Shown: positions 36,038 to 47,407, numbered from the stretch's first letter. The stretch is DNA of 64,000 nucleotides from Ideonella oryzae (GCF_024055665.1 NZ_JAMXMC010000004.1:310001-374000), one strand, 5' to 3'. Numbers and translations: made by a program. Notes: generated by a model from the letters alone, not told the origin.

Positions 36038-36385
36038 ATGAGCGGGGCCATCAGCGAAGCGGACAACCCCTGCGTGCGCTGCGGCGCCTGCTGCGCCAGC
36101 TTCCGGGTGGACTTTGCCCGCGAGGAGCTGATGAGCGAGGGCGGCTGCGTGCCCGATGGCCTGGCCGTGAACCTGACCGAGCACCTCTGCCGCATGCGCG
36201 GCACCGACCACGCCCAGCCCCGCTGTGCGGCGCTCAGCGGCCAGGTGGGTGTGGATGCCCGCTGCGGCATCTACGAATGGCGGCCCGGCCCCTGCCGAGA
36301 GTTCGGGATGCTCGCGCCCTTGGGCCGCGGCGACGACGCCTGCCGCCGGGCCCGCCAGCGCCACGGCCTGCCGCCGCTGGACTGA
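36038..36385 (+). CDS. YkgJ-type CxxCxxCC cluster protein
   Basis: A 115-residue small protein of the zinc/iron-chelating CxxCxxCC family. The N-terminal CVRCGACCASF (about residues 11-21) provides four cysteines. Further cysteines occur at GGC, HLC, PRC, RCGIY and GPCREF, enough for one or two metal sites. Family function is unknown. ATG 36038 follows the kinase stop by 4 nt, so it probably belongs to the phosphoesterase-kinase operon. Confidence 0.82.
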   Translation: MSGAISEADNPCVRCGACCASFRVDFAREELMSEGGCVPDGLAVNLTEHLCRMRGTDHAQPRCAALSGQVGVDARCGIYEWRPGPCREFGMLAPLGRGDDACRRARQRHGLPPLD

Positions 36386-36469
36386 CCCTCGGCGCCCCTC
36401 GGGACATTCCCTGCCCTGTTGGAAGCAAGCGACACCACGCCCGCCCGGGCGGCGCTACTGTTCGCCGCC

Positions 36470-37129
36470 ATGTCAGACACCCCCTCCAACGCCCCGGTGC
36501 GCAGCCGCCGCTTGTGGGACATTTCGCCGCCGGTGCACCGCGCCGCCCCGGTCTTCCCCGGCGACACGCCCTACCAGCAGCAGTGGGCCGCCACGCTCGG
36601 TCCGGGCTGCCCGGTCAACGTCGCCACCCTGACCCTCTCGCCCCATGTAGGCGCCCATGCCGACGCCCCGCTGCACTACAGCCCCGATGGCGCGGCGGTG
36701 GGGGCGCTGGACCTGGCCCCCTACCTGGGCCCCTGCCGCGTGATCCACGCCATTGGCTGCGGCCCGCTGGTGCAAGCCGAGCACCTGCGCCATGCCGCGC
36801 AGGGCCTGCCCCCGCGGGTGCTGGTGCGCACCTATGCCCGCATGCCGCAGGACCACTTCGACACCGCCCTGCCGGCCTTCGCGCCCCAGACCCTCGAATG
36901 GCTGGCCGACCAGGGCGTGCAGCTGGTGGGCATCGACTCGGCCAGCGTGGACCCGGCCGACAGCAAGACGCTGGACAGCCACCAGGTGCTGCGGCGGCGC
37001 GGGCTGCGGGTGCTGGAGAACCTGGTGCTCGACGCCGTGCCCGAGGGCGATTACGAGCTGATCGCCCTGCCGCTGAAACTGACCGAGGCCGACGCCTCCC
37101 CTGTGCGCGCCGTGCTGCGCGAACTCTGA
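36470..37129 (+). CDS. kynB: Kynurenine formamidase (cyclase type)
   Basis: Hydrolyses N-formylkynurenine to kynurenine. The 219-residue metal-dependent cyclase-family enzyme shows LWDISPPVHRAAPVFPGDTP and the metal-binding HVGAHADAPLHY. It also has VGIDSASVDPADSKTLDSH with a second histidine and ENLVLDAVPEGDYELIALP. ATG 36470 is used. The frame extends upstream without similarity. First gene of kynB-kynU-kynA. Confidence 0.95.
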   Translation: MSDTPSNAPVRSRRLWDISPPVHRAAPVFPGDTPYQQQWAATLGPGCPVNVATLTLSPHVGAHADAPLHYSPDGAAVGALDLAPYLGPCRVIHAIGCGPLVQAEHLRHAAQGLPPRVLVRTYARMPQDHFDTALPAFAPQTLEWLADQGVQLVGIDSASVDPADSKTLDSHQVLRRRGLRVLENLVLDAVPEGDYELIALPLKLTEADASPVRAVLREL

Positions 37130-37142
37130 CCCCGACCCCCGC

Positions 37143-38441
37143 ATGAGTGACCCCATGACCCTGACCCGAGACGACTGCGCGGCGCTGGACGCCGCCGATC
37201 CCCTGGCCCCGCTGCGGGCCCAGTTCGCCCTGCCCGAGGGCGTGATCTACCTGGACGGCAACTCCCTGGGCGTGCTGCCCGCCGCCACCCCGGCCCGGGT
37301 GGCCAGCGCCATCCAGCAGGAATGGGGCGATGGCCTGATCCGCAGCTGGAACAGCGCCGGCTGGATCGACCTGCCCCAGCGCGTGGGCGACAAGATCGCC
37401 CGCCTGGTGGGTGCCGCCCCCGGCGAGCTGGTGGTGGCCGATTCAACCTCGGTCAACCTCTACAAGGTGCTCAGCGCCGCGCTGGCCATCGCCCGCGCCG
37501 ACGCCCCCGCGCGCCGGGTGGTGCTCTCCGACGCCGAGAACTTCCCCACGGACCTCTACATCGCCCAGTCGCTGTGCGCGCAACACGGGCTGACGCTGGA
37601 GCTGACCACCGCAGACGCGCTGGAGGCCCGGCTGGCCCGCGGCCAGGACGTGGCCGTGCTGCTGTGGACCCAGGTGAACTACCGCAGTGGGCTGATGCTG
37701 GACATGGCCCGCACCACCGCCCTGGCCCATGCCGCCGGCGCGCTGGCCCTCTGGGACCTGGCCCACTCGGCCGGCGCGGTGCCGGTGGACCTCAACGGCG
37801 CGCAAGCCGACTTCGCCATCGGCTGCGGCTACAAGTACCTCAACGGCGGCCCCGGCGCGCCGGCCTTCGTCTGGGCCCATGGCCGCCATGCCGAGCGCTT
37901 CTGGCAGCCGCTGTCGGGCTGGATGGGCCACGCCGCGCCCTTCCGTTTCGAGACCGGCTACCAGCCCGCGCCGGGCATCGCCCGCTACCTGTGCGGCACG
38001 CCCTCGGTGCTGGCCATGACGGCGCTGGAGGTTGGGGTGGACACCCTGCTGGCGGCCGAGCCCCTGGGCGGCATGGCCGCGCTGCGGGCCAAGTCGCTGC
38101 AGCTCTCACGTCTGTTCATCGCGCAGGTGCGCGAGCGCTGCGCCGCCCATGCCCTGCCGCTGGCCTCGCCCGAAGACGACGCTGAGCGCGGCAGCCAGGT
38201 CTCGTTGGCCTGCAACGAGGGTGGCTACGCGGTGATGGCCGCGCTGATCGCCCGCGGTGTGATCGGCGACTTCCGCGCCGGCCAGGGCACGGCCGAGGCG
38301 CCGGATCTGCTGCGCTTCGGCTTCACCCCGCTCTACACCCGCTTCGTCGATGTCTTCGACGCCGTCACCGCGCTGGCCACCGTGCTGGACAGCGGCGAAT
38401 GGCGCGAGGCGCGCTTCAACCAACGTGCGGCGGTGACCTGA
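37143..38441 (+). CDS. kynU: Kynureninase
   Basis: A PLP enzyme of 432 residues that cleaves kynurenine to anthranilate and alanine. Conserved parts include [48 protein letters not shown], the PLP-lysine segment [15 protein letters not shown] and GWMGHAAPF. It lies 13 bp after kynB and ends 1 bp before kynA. The start is ATG 37143, with an in-frame ATG at 37155. Confidence 0.95.
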   Translation: MSDPMTLTRDDCAALDAADPLAPLRAQFALPEGVIYLDGNSLGVLPAATPARVASAIQQEWGDGLIRSWNSAGWIDLPQRVGDKIARLVGAAPGELVVADSTSVNLYKVLSAALAIARADAPARRVVLSDAENFPTDLYIAQSLCAQHGLTLELTTADALEARLARGQDVAVLLWTQVNYRSGLMLDMARTTALAHAAGALALWDLAHSAGAVPVDLNGAQADFAIGCGYKYLNGGPGAPAFVWAHGRHAERFWQPLSGWMGHAAPFRFETGYQPAPGIARYLCGTPSVLAMTALEVGVDTLLAAEPLGGMAALRAKSLQLSRLFIAQVRERCAAHALPLASPEDDAERGSQVSLACNEGGYAVMAALIARGVIGDFRAGQGTAEAPDLLRFGFTPLYTRFVDVFDAVTALATVLDSGEWREARFNQRAAVT

Positions 38442-38442
38442 C

Positions 38443-39312
38443 ATGACGTGCCCCCATCACCCCGCGCCCGAGACACCGTGCGGCGCCGAGATCGTCCGCC
38501 AGGAAGGCGCGCAGCTCGACTTCTCGCGGGCCATGAGCTACGGCGACTACCTGCACCTGAACGAGATCCTGGGCGCCCAGCACCCGCTCTCGCCCGAGCA
38601 CAACGAGATGTTGTTCATCGTGCAGCACCAGACCGGCGAGCTCTGGATGAAGCTGATGCTGCACGAGCTGGGCGCCGCGGTGCGCCACGTGGGCAGCGAC
38701 CAGTTGCAGCCGGCCTTCAAGATGCTGGCCCGGGTCTCCAAGATCATGGAGCAGCTGGTGCATGCCTGGGATGTGCTGGCCACCATGACCCCGCCCGAGT
38801 ACTCGGCCATCCGGCCCTACCTGGCGCAGTCCAGCGGCTTCCAGAGCTGGCAGTACCGCTGCATCGAGTTCACGCTGGGCAACAAGAACGCGGCCATGCT
38901 GCAGCCCCATGCCCACCGGGCGGACCTGCTGCAGACCGTGGAGACGGCCTGGCGCGCCCCCTCGCTGTACGACGAGGCCCTGCGCCTGCTGGCCCGCCGC
39001 GGCCTGCCGGTGCCCGACAGCCACACCCAGCGCGACTGGACCCAGCCCTACGCGGCCAGCGAGGCAGTGCAGGCGGCCTGGCTGGAGGTCTACCGCCATC
39101 CCGAGCAGCACTGGGACCTCTACCAGCTGGGCGAGGAACTGACCGACCTGGAGGACGCCTTCCGTCTCTGGCGTTTCCGCCACCTCACCACGGTGGAGCG
39201 GGTCATCGGCTTCAAGCGCGGCACCGGCGGCACCGGCGGCGTGAGCTACCTGCGCAAGATGCTGGACGTCGTCCTCTTTCCCGAGATCTGGTCCCTGCGC
39301 ACCAGTTTGTGA
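38443..39312 (+). CDS. kynA: Tryptophan 2,3-dioxygenase
   Basis: A heme enzyme of 289 residues that opens the tryptophan ring to N-formylkynurenine, the entry step of the pathway encoded by this operon. Seen are [32 protein letters not shown] with the candidate active-site His, [29 protein letters not shown] and [10 protein letters not shown] 20-residue Cys/His/Pro extension precedes the conserved core. Confidence 0.96.
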   Translation: MTCPHHPAPETPCGAEIVRQEGAQLDFSRAMSYGDYLHLNEILGAQHPLSPEHNEMLFIVQHQTGELWMKLMLHELGAAVRHVGSDQLQPAFKMLARVSKIMEQLVHAWDVLATMTPPEYSAIRPYLAQSSGFQSWQYRCIEFTLGNKNAAMLQPHAHRADLLQTVETAWRAPSLYDEALRLLARRGLPVPDSHTQRDWTQPYAASEAVQAAWLEVYRHPEQHWDLYQLGEELTDLEDAFRLWRFRHLTTVERVIGFKRGTGGTGGVSYLRKMLDVVLFPEIWSLRTSL

Positions 39313-39397
39313 AGAAAACCGCGTCGCGGACCGAGATTTGTTCACGGGTGGTTTTCCTAGAATGGACGTTTCCCCTTTTCGCTTCTGGAGCCGCCCC

Positions 39398-41206
39398 ATG
39401 GACACCCGCACTTCTGCCGCCCGCCTGCGCATCGCCCGTCTGCGCGAGACCATGGCCCAGTCCGGCCTGGACGGGGTGCTGGTGCCCTCCAGCGACCCGC
39501 ACATCTCCGAATACCTGCCGGCGCACTGGCAGGGCCGCGAATGGTTCTCGGGCTTCACCGGCTCGATGGGCACCCTGGTGGTGACCGCCCAGGACGCCGC
39601 CGTCTTCGCCGACAGCCGCTACTGGGTGCAGGCCGAGGTGGAGCTCGAAGGCAGCGGCATCGCGCTGGAAAAGATCCAGACCGGCGCCGCCACCAACCAC
39701 CTGGAATGGATCGCCAGCCACCTGCAGCCCGGCCAGACCCTGGGCGTGGATGGCCAGGTGCTGGGCCTGGCCGCGGCGCAGCAGCTGCGTGCCACCTGCG
39801 AACGCGCAGGCCTCACCCTGCGCACCGGTGGGGACCCGCTGGCCGCCGCCTGGGATGACCGCCCGGGCCTGCCGGCCGCTGCCGTCTATGAACACCGCGC
39901 CCCGCATGCCGCCGTAGGCCGACCGGCCAAGCTGGCCGCGGTGCGCGCCGGCATGGCTGCGCACGGCGCCGGCCACCACTTCGTCTCCACCGTGGACGAT
40001 ATCGCCTGGATCACCAATCTGCGCGGCGCCGACGTGGCCTACAACCCCGTCTTCCTGGCCCACCTGCTGATCGGCCCGGCGCGCGCCACGCTGTTCGTCG
40101 GCACCGGCAAGGTAGACGCGGCCCTGACGGCCACGCTGGCGGCCGAGGGCATCGACCTGGCCGACTATGACCAGGCCGCCGCCGCCCTGGCCGCCCTGCC
40201 GGCCGGCAGCACCCTGCTGGTGGACCCGCGCCGCGTCACCCTGGGCCTGCGCGAGGCCGTGGCCGCAGGCGTGAAGGTGGTGGAAGCGACCAACCCCAGC
40301 ACCCTGGCCAAGGGCCGCAAGACACCCGAGGAGGCGGCCTTCATCCGCGAGGCCATGGTGCAGGACGGCCTGGCCATGTGCCGCTTCTACGCCTGGTTCG
40401 AGGCCGCGATGGCGCGTGGCGAACGCATCACCGAACTGACCATCGACGAGAAGCTCAGCGCCGAGCGAGCACGTCAGCCCGGCTTCGTCGGCCTGTCCTT
40501 CCCCACCATCGCCGGCTTCAACGCCAACGGCGCGATGCCGCACTACCGGGCCACGCCCGAGTCGCATGCGGTGATCGAGGGCAACGGCCTGCTGCTGATC
40601 GACTCCGGTGCCCAGTACCTGGGCGGCACCACCGACATCACCCGAGTCTGGCCGGTGGGCCAGCTCAGCGCCGAGCACAAGCGCGACTTCACCCTGGTGC
40701 TCAAGGGCACGCTGGGCCTGTCGCGCGCCCGCTTCCCGCTGGGCACGCCCAGCCCCATGCTGGACACCCTGGCCCGCGCGCCACTGTGGGCAGAGAGCCT
40801 GGAATACGGCCACGGTACCGGCCACGGCGTGGGCTACTTCCTGAACGTGCACGAAGGCCCGCAGAGCATCAGCAAGGCGGTACCCACCGCCGACATGGCC
40901 ATGCAGCCGGGCATGGTGACTTCGGTGGAACCGGGCCTCTACCGCCCGGGCCGCTGGGGCGTGCGCATCGAGAACCTGGTGCTCAACGTCGAGGCCCCGG
41001 CCTCGGAGTTCGGGCCCTTCCTCGAATTCGAGACCCTGACCCTGTGCCCCATCGACACCCGCTGCATCGACCGCGCCCTGCTGCGCGACGACGAGCGCGT
41101 CTGGCTGAACCAGTACCACGCCATGGTGCGCGCGCGCCTGGCCCCCGGCCTGGACGGCGAGGCCCTGGCCTGGCTGATGACCCGCACGGAGCCGCTGGGC
41201 GCCTGA
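39398..41206 (+). CDS. Xaa-Pro aminopeptidase (M24B, long type)
   Basis: A 602-residue enzyme expected to remove N-terminal residues before proline. Two creatinase-like N-terminal domains (about 1-310) precede the pita-bread catalytic domain. That domain has metal ligands in LLIDSGAQYLGGTTDITR (two Asp), HGTGHGVGYFLNVHE (His), TSVEPGLY (Glu) and the terminal acidic segment FLEFETLTL. The three-domain length matches eukaryote-like APP1 rather than the ~440-residue E. coli PepP. The start is ATG 39398 with GGAG upstream. It has its own gap after kynA, with a -10-like TAGAAT at 39358-39363. Confidence 0.92.
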   Translation: MDTRTSAARLRIARLRETMAQSGLDGVLVPSSDPHISEYLPAHWQGREWFSGFTGSMGTLVVTAQDAAVFADSRYWVQAEVELEGSGIALEKIQTGAATNHLEWIASHLQPGQTLGVDGQVLGLAAAQQLRATCERAGLTLRTGGDPLAAAWDDRPGLPAAAVYEHRAPHAAVGRPAKLAAVRAGMAAHGAGHHFVSTVDDIAWITNLRGADVAYNPVFLAHLLIGPARATLFVGTGKVDAALTATLAAEGIDLADYDQAAAALAALPAGSTLLVDPRRVTLGLREAVAAGVKVVEATNPSTLAKGRKTPEEAAFIREAMVQDGLAMCRFYAWFEAAMARGERITELTIDEKLSAERARQPGFVGLSFPTIAGFNANGAMPHYRATPESHAVIEGNGLLLIDSGAQYLGGTTDITRVWPVGQLSAEHKRDFTLVLKGTLGLSRARFPLGTPSPMLDTLARAPLWAESLEYGHGTGHGVGYFLNVHEGPQSISKAVPTADMAMQPGMVTSVEPGLYRPGRWGVRIENLVLNVEAPASEFGPFLEFETLTLCPIDTRCIDRALLRDDERVWLNQYHAMVRARLAPGLDGEALAWLMTRTEPLGA

Positions 41207-41224
41207 GCCCCCGGCGACCCCACG

Positions 41225-41242
41225 ACGGCGTCAGGACGCCGT
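41225..41242. other. Inverted repeat at a convergent gene junction
   Basis: A perfect 8-bp inverted repeat ACGGCGTC / GACGCCGT with a 2-nt spacer spans the stop codon of the minus-strand lipoprotein, 19 bp after the peptidase stop. There is no T-run, so it is at best a weak terminator. Confidence 0.35.
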
Positions 41243-41635
41243 GCTGCCCGCCGGCGCCGGGGCGGATGCCCCGGATGCCGCTGCCGCCGGCACAGCCGTG
41301 GGTGCAGAAGCCGCTTCTGCCGCCGTCGCCAACTTCTTCAGCGTGAACTGCACCTGGGCGGGCACGACGTTGGCGGCGTCCAGCGGCGTGCGCTCGCTGA
41401 ACTCCAGCGTCTGGGGTTCATAACCCTCCAGGCTGGCGGTGAAGCGGTACACGCTGAACCAGCCAAACTGGTCCTGGATGGACTTGTCGAACGGTGCCGT
41501 GCCGATCACGTCGCCGTTGTAGCGGACCTGCGCACCGGCGGGCTCCGACGCGAAATGGGTGGTGGTGGCACAGCCGGCGGCCAGGGCGGCCAGTGTCAGC
41601 GCAGCGAGAGGACGGACCAGACGGAACTGGGACAT
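41231..41635 (-). CDS. Lipoprotein with PEGA-like domain
   Basis: A 134-residue predicted outer-envelope lipoprotein. The signal peptide ends in the lipobox LAAGC (Cys about 22). The mature part has a short PEGA-type beta domain (SEPAGAQVRYNGDVIGTAPF, then SLEGYEPQTLEF), then an Ala/Pro/Ser-rich tail of about 30 residues. PEGA domains are surface or wall-associated modules without a known enzymatic role. An AAGGAG sequence 8 nt before ATG 41635 fixes the start. The 3' end converges on the aminopeptidase gene. Confidence 0.85.
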   Translation of the reverse strand: MSQFRLVRPLAALTLAALAAGCATTTHFASEPAGAQVRYNGDVIGTAPFDKSIQDQFGWFSVYRFTASLEGYEPQTLEFSERTPLDAANVVPAQVQFTLKKLATAAEAASAPTAVPAAAASGASAPAPAGSTAS

Positions 41636-41821
41636 GGAATCACTCCTTTGAGTTGTTATGGACGGACGCCTCCGCGGGTTCTGTTCCCTGGAGCGTCCGG
41701 GCCGGGAGTGTGTCCAAACTGGCCCACCACAGGCCATGGTCAAACTGATGACATGACCTAAACGCGACGTTCATCACGCCCACATGCCCTGCAAACTAGG
41801 GATGTGTTGTGTCCATGAATG

Positions 41822-41853
41822 AAAAAGGGCCACCCCGCGGGGTGGCCCTTTTT
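41822..41853. terminator. Bidirectional terminator downstream of ettA
   Basis: A perfect 32-bp palindrome with a GC-rich core (GGGCCACCCCG / CGGGGTGGCCC) flanked by five A and five T residues. It lies 45 bp beyond the ettA stop. Confidence 0.88.
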
Positions 41854-41898
41854 CATGGCGTACCCGACCGCAGCCGGGGCGCGCCAAGGCTCAGGCGC

Positions 41899-43563
<1,665 letters not shown>

Positions 43564-43692
43564 TGCTTGTCCTGAAGTGGAGGTGCCGGCTGCACAAGCC
43601 GGTGGCCGGCGGCCTGCGAGGGCTGCCAGCACGAGAAGAATGGAAGGGGGCTGGCCCGCCTCGGAGCGGCGGCTGGCCCGGTCAACCCTGGA

Positions 43693-45573
43693 TTATCGCG
43701 CGGACGGCCAGCCCAGCGGCATCTGGGCCGAAGCGGAACCCCGGGCCGTCACAGCATCGACCGGCATGGGACGGGTGCCCACATCCCAGCCGTCGATCAT
43801 CCGACGCAGGGCCTCGGAGGACACCGGCTCGGCCAACAGGTTGCCCTGCACCGCGGTGCAGCCCGCTTCCTGCAGCACATCGAGCTGAGCCGCCTCTTCG
43901 ACCCCCTCGGCCACGGTCTGCATGCCCAGCAGACGGGCCAACTCGACGATGGTCCGCACGATGGCGCGGGCATCCGGGTAGCCCAGCAACTCGCGCACGA
44001 AGGCGCGGTCGATCTTCAGGGTGTCAAAGGGGAAGCGCCGCAGGTAGGCCAGCGAGGAATAGCCGGTGCCGAAGTCATCCAGCGCGATCTGCACGCCCAG
44101 CGCCTTGATCTGGTGCAGATTGCTCATCGCCGTGGGCGTGGCGTCCAGCATCACACCTTCGGTGATCTCGACCTCCAGCCGCTCAGGGCCCAGGCCGGAC
44201 TGCGCCAGGGCCCGGCGCACATCATCGACCAGACCGGCGTGCATCATTTGCACCGGCGAGACATTCACCGAGATCCGCAGATCGCCCAGCACCGTCTGGG
44301 CTTCCTGGCAGGCACGCTGCAGCACCCAGGCCCCGATGTCGCCGATCAGGCCACACCTCTCGGCCACCGGGATGAACTCGGACGGCGGCACCCAGCCCAG
44401 CGTGGGGTGCTCCCAGCGCACCAGGGCCTCGGCGCTCACCACCTCCCAGGCTTCGATGGAGACCCAGGGCTGCCAGGCCAGGCTCAGTTCGCCACGGGCC
44501 AGCGCCTCGCGCAGCTCGCGCTCCAGCAGCACCTGCCGCCGGCTGCGTTCACCCATCCAGGGCGCGAAATACTCGCAGCGCCCGCGGCCGCGCTCCTTGG
44601 CGGCGCTCAACGCCAGGTCGGCATGCCCGAGCACTTCGTCCACCGTGTCGCCATGGTCCGGAATGAGGGCCACGCCCATGCTGGCGGAGGGATGGACCAG
44701 CCGGCCCTGCACCTCACCCGGCGCATTGACCACCTGCATCAGGCGGCGGGTCAGCTGGTAGACCTCCTCGTCACTGCGCACATCGTCCAGCAAAACGGCG
44801 AACTCATCACCGCCCAGACGGGCCACCAGATCGGCCTTGCGCAGCACCGACTGCAGGCGCTTGGCCACCAGGCGCAAGGCGGCATCGCCCACCGAATGCC
44901 CCAGCGCGTCGTTGATCGACTTGAAGTTGTCCAGATCGAGGAAGATCAGCCCGCTGCGGCGCGGCGGATCGCCCCGGTGAGCCAGCACCTGCGTCAGCCG
45001 CTCGTGCAGCTGCATCCGGTTGGCCAGACCCGTCAGCGAATCGACATGAGCCAGGTAGCCCAGCGTGGGACGCTGCAGGCGGTCCTGGGTGACATCGCTG
45101 ACCATGCCGCGCCAGCCCAGCCACTCGCCGGCGACGCCCTGCAGCGGCTTGGCCGACACCAGCCACCAGCGCGGCCCCTCGGCCCCCTTGAGCTGCAACA
45201 GCAGATCCCGGAAAGGCTTGCCGCGCTCCATGGCCGCCCGCATCGCCCGCACCCCCGGCACGACGGGATCCGACTCCAGCTGCGCGGTCTCCAGCACATC
45301 CAGCCAGGACGCCTGCTGCAGGCGCTGCACCGGCAGACCCAGCCAGACCGCCAGGCGCTCGGCCCCCAGCACCAGATGCCCCTGGGCATCCAGGTCCCAG
45401 AGCACATCGGGCGACGCATCGTCCCGTGCCGGGTTCACCTCGCCGATCACCGGCGCAGGCGGCAGGCCATCCGTCGCGGGCGTGCGCCCGCAACCTTCGC
45501 CCGCAAAGCGGCACTCCCACCAGCTGCGCAGGCGAGCGAACATTCGGGGCAGGTTGATGGGCAGCAAAGGCAT
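43693..45573 (-). CDS. GGDEF-EAL protein (c-di-GMP cyclase/phosphodiesterase)
   Basis: A 626-residue cytoplasmic signalling protein. A PAS-like sensor region spans about 50-165. The cyclase domain has an intact GGDEF (254-258) and an inhibitory RxxD site (RKAD, 245-248) five residues before it. The phosphodiesterase domain has intact EAL (AEALVRWEH), SVNVSPVQ, ALDDFGTGYSS and the loop ending GVEE. Both activities are therefore possible, and the net effect cannot be told from sequence. No membrane segment is predicted. ATG 45573 lacks a clear ribosome-binding site, and ATG 45543 is an alternative. Divergent from the DEAD-box helicase gene. Confidence 0.9.
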   Translation of the reverse strand: MPLLPINLPRMFARLRSWWECRFAGEGCGRTPATDGLPPAPVIGEVNPARDDASPDVLWDLDAQGHLVLGAERLAVWLGLPVQRLQQASWLDVLETAQLESDPVVPGVRAMRAAMERGKPFRDLLLQLKGAEGPRWWLVSAKPLQGVAGEWLGWRGMVSDVTQDRLQRPTLGYLAHVDSLTGLANRMQLHERLTQVLAHRGDPPRRSGLIFLDLDNFKSINDALGHSVGDAALRLVAKRLQSVLRKADLVARLGGDEFAVLLDDVRSDEEVYQLTRRLMQVVNAPGEVQGRLVHPSASMGVALIPDHGDTVDEVLGHADLALSAAKERGRGRCEYFAPWMGERSRRQVLLERELREALARGELSLAWQPWVSIEAWEVVSAEALVRWEHPTLGWVPPSEFIPVAERCGLIGDIGAWVLQRACQEAQTVLGDLRISVNVSPVQMMHAGLVDDVRRALAQSGLGPERLEVEITEGVMLDATPTAMSNLHQIKALGVQIALDDFGTGYSSLAYLRRFPFDTLKIDRAFVRELLGYPDARAIVRTIVELARLLGMQTVAEGVEEAAQLDVLQEAGCTAVQGNLLAEPVSSEALRRMIDGWDVGTRPMPVDAVTARGSASAQMPLGWPSAR

Positions 45574-45890
45574 GGTGACGCGCAGCCCGGCTGAACGGGG
45601 CTGTGGAAGTGAATGTAACCGCGCCCTTCCAGGCCCCGCACTGTCGCACTAGGGGGGCAGGTCGGAACAAGGGGCAAAGGCGGTCCTGCTCCGACGCGAT
45701 TCCGGCCCGTCCGCCGGAGTGGCCTGCTACACTGCTCACCAGTAGTTGCCCGCACCAGCCCGGCAGCCTCCGCGCCGCCTCTGGCGCCGGCCCATCCCTC
45801 CCGGGTGTGCCCTCCTCTACTCCACCGGCTCCTTGCTGGTCGCCCCGCTCAGCGGGCGACGGTCCGGTCTCTTGCTCCCACAGAGCCTCC
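45574..45890. other. 317-bp divergent intergenic region before the DEAD-box helicase
   Basis: No gene is supported. It contains a -10-like TACACT (45728-45733) without a good -35 box, which would give a helicase leader of about 150 nt. Just upstream of the start codon is a hairpin GTCGCCC / GGGCGAC (45839-45860) with an 8-nt loop. A long structured leader would fit the cold- or auto-regulated leaders known for some DEAD-box genes, but that is only an inference. Confidence 0.45.
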
Positions 45891-47303
45891 ATGAGTTTTG
45901 ATTCTCTCGGCCTGGCCGAACCGCTCGTTCGCGCCGTGCGCGAACAGGGCTACACCCAACCCACCCCGATCCAGGCGCAAGCCATTCCCGCTGTCCTGAA
46001 GGGCGGCGACCTGATGGCCGGCGCCCAGACCGGCACCGGCAAGACCGCCGGCTTCACCCTGCCCACCCTGCACCGCCTGGCCGCTGCCGGCTCCAAGCGC
46101 GATGCGCGCGGCCGCGTCGCCATCCGCGCCCTGATCCTCACCCCCACCCGCGAACTGGCCGCCCAGGTCGAGGAAAGCGTGCGCCAGTACGGCAAGTACC
46201 TGCCGCTGACCAGCATGGTGATGTTCGGCGGCGTGGGCATGCAGCCCCAGATCGACCGCCTGCGCAAAGGCGTGGACATCCTGGTGGCCACCCCGGGCCG
46301 CCTGCTGGACCACCACCAGCAAGGCACGCTGGACCTGTCGCACATCGAGATCCTCATCCTCGACGAAGCCGACCGCATGCTGGACATGGGCTTCATCCAT
46401 GACATCAAGAAGGTCCTGGCCATCGTGCCCAAGCAGAAGCAGAGCCTGCTGTTCTCGGCCACCTTCAGCGACGACATCAAGGCCCTGGCCGACCGGCTGC
46501 TGAACCAGCCGGCCCTCATCGAGGTGGCTCGCCGCAACCAGACCAACGACGCGATCGCCCAGAAGGTTCATCCGGTGGGCCGCGAGCGCAAGAAGGAACT
46601 GCTGGCCCACCTGATCCGCCAGGGCAACTGGCACCAGGTGCTGGTCTTCACCCGCATGAAGCACGGCGCCAACCGCCTGGCCGAATTCCTGAACAAGGAA
46701 GACATCAGCGCGATGGCGATCCACGGCAACAAGAGCCAGGGCGCCCGCACCAAGGCCCTGTCGGAGTTCAAGGCCGGCACGCTGCAGGTGCTGGTGGCCA
46801 CCGACATCGCTGCCCGCGGCATCGACATCGACCAGCTGCCGCACGTCGTCAACTTCGAGCTGCCCAATGTGCCCGAGGACTATGTGCACCGCATCGGCCG
46901 CACCGGCCGCGCCGGCGCCCAGGGCGAGGCCGTCTCGCTGGTCTGCGTGGACGAAGAGCAGTTCCTGCGCGACATCGAGAAGCTGATCAAGCGCGAGATC
47001 CCCAAGGCCGTGGTGCCGGGCTTCGAGCCGCCGGCCGGTGAAAAGGCCGAGCCCATCGTGCTGGGCCGCCGGATGACGATCGGCGTGGGTACCGCCGGCC
47101 GTGGGGGCCGCGGTGGTTCCGGACGCCCGGGCGGTGGCGACGGTCGCGGCCGCCAAGGGCAGCCCGGCCAGAGCACCCAGGCCCGTGCCCCCGGCCAGGG
47201 AGCGCGCCAAGGCCAGCGCCAGGGTCAGGGCAGCGCCGACAGCGGTCGCAGGGATCGCCCCGCCACGCCGGGCGGTTCGCGCCCGCCGCGTTCTGGGCGC
47301 TGA
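45891..47303 (+). CDS. DEAD-box ATP-dependent RNA helicase (RhlE-like)
   Basis: A 470-residue RNA helicase. The motifs run in order: Q motif [42 protein letters not shown] in [38 protein letters not shown] and [10 protein letters not shown]. The last ~90 residues are Gly/Arg/Gln-rich without structure, an RNA-binding tail typical of the RhlE group. RhlE proteins act in ribosome assembly and mRNA decay. The exact paralogue is not certain. A terminator follows. Confidence 0.92.
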   Translation: MSFDSLGLAEPLVRAVREQGYTQPTPIQAQAIPAVLKGGDLMAGAQTGTGKTAGFTLPTLHRLAAAGSKRDARGRVAIRALILTPTRELAAQVEESVRQYGKYLPLTSMVMFGGVGMQPQIDRLRKGVDILVATPGRLLDHHQQGTLDLSHIEILILDEADRMLDMGFIHDIKKVLAIVPKQKQSLLFSATFSDDIKALADRLLNQPALIEVARRNQTNDAIAQKVHPVGRERKKELLAHLIRQGNWHQVLVFTRMKHGANRLAEFLNKEDISAMAIHGNKSQGARTKALSEFKAGTLQVLVATDIAARGIDIDQLPHVVNFELPNVPEDYVHRIGRTGRAGAQGEAVSLVCVDEEQFLRDIEKLIKREIPKAVVPGFEPPAGEKAEPIVLGRRMTIGVGTAGRGGRGGSGRPGGGDGRGRQGQPGQSTQARAPGQGARQGQRQGQGSADSGRRDRPATPGGSRPPRSGR

Positions 47304-47316
47304 GCCTGGTCTGCCT

Positions 47317-47343
47317 AAAAAAGCCGCCTTCGGGCGGCTTTTT
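47317..47343 (+). terminator. Rho-independent terminator of the DEAD-box helicase gene
   Basis: An 8-bp stem AAGCCGCC / GGCGGCTT with a TTCG loop, preceded by an A-run and followed by TTT. It begins 14 nt past the stop. Confidence 0.9.
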
Positions 47344-47380
47344 CATGGCCGAGTTCAGAAAATTCTGAGGAGTCTTGGGG

Positions 47381-47407
47381 TCAATTCTGGCGCTCACCAT
47401 CCGATAT
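47381..47407 (+). promoter_or_regulatory. Sigma-28 (FliA)-type promoter of the chemoreceptor gene
   Basis: TCAATTCT, then exactly 11 bp, then TCCGATAT, against the flagellar consensus TAAAGTTT-N11-GCCGATAA. The core CCGATA is intact. It lies 134 bp upstream of the Aer-like receptor start, in an otherwise empty gap, and suggests co-regulation with flagellar genes. Confidence 0.65.

Noticed and set aside
34069-36270. 733-codon minus-strand reading frame
   Set aside because: Antisense of the kinase-USP and phosphoesterase genes. Composition is typical of a shadow frame.
39358-39363. TAGAAT/TAAAAT boxes upstream of several genes (for example 4293, 9185, 31466, 39358, 54567, 61546) as full promoters
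   Set aside because: They look like -10 boxes but none has a recognisable -35 at proper spacing, so they are mentioned only in passing.
39212-41119. 635-codon minus-strand reading frame
   Set aside because: Antisense of the aminopeptidase gene, Gly/Ala/His/Gln-rich and without motifs.
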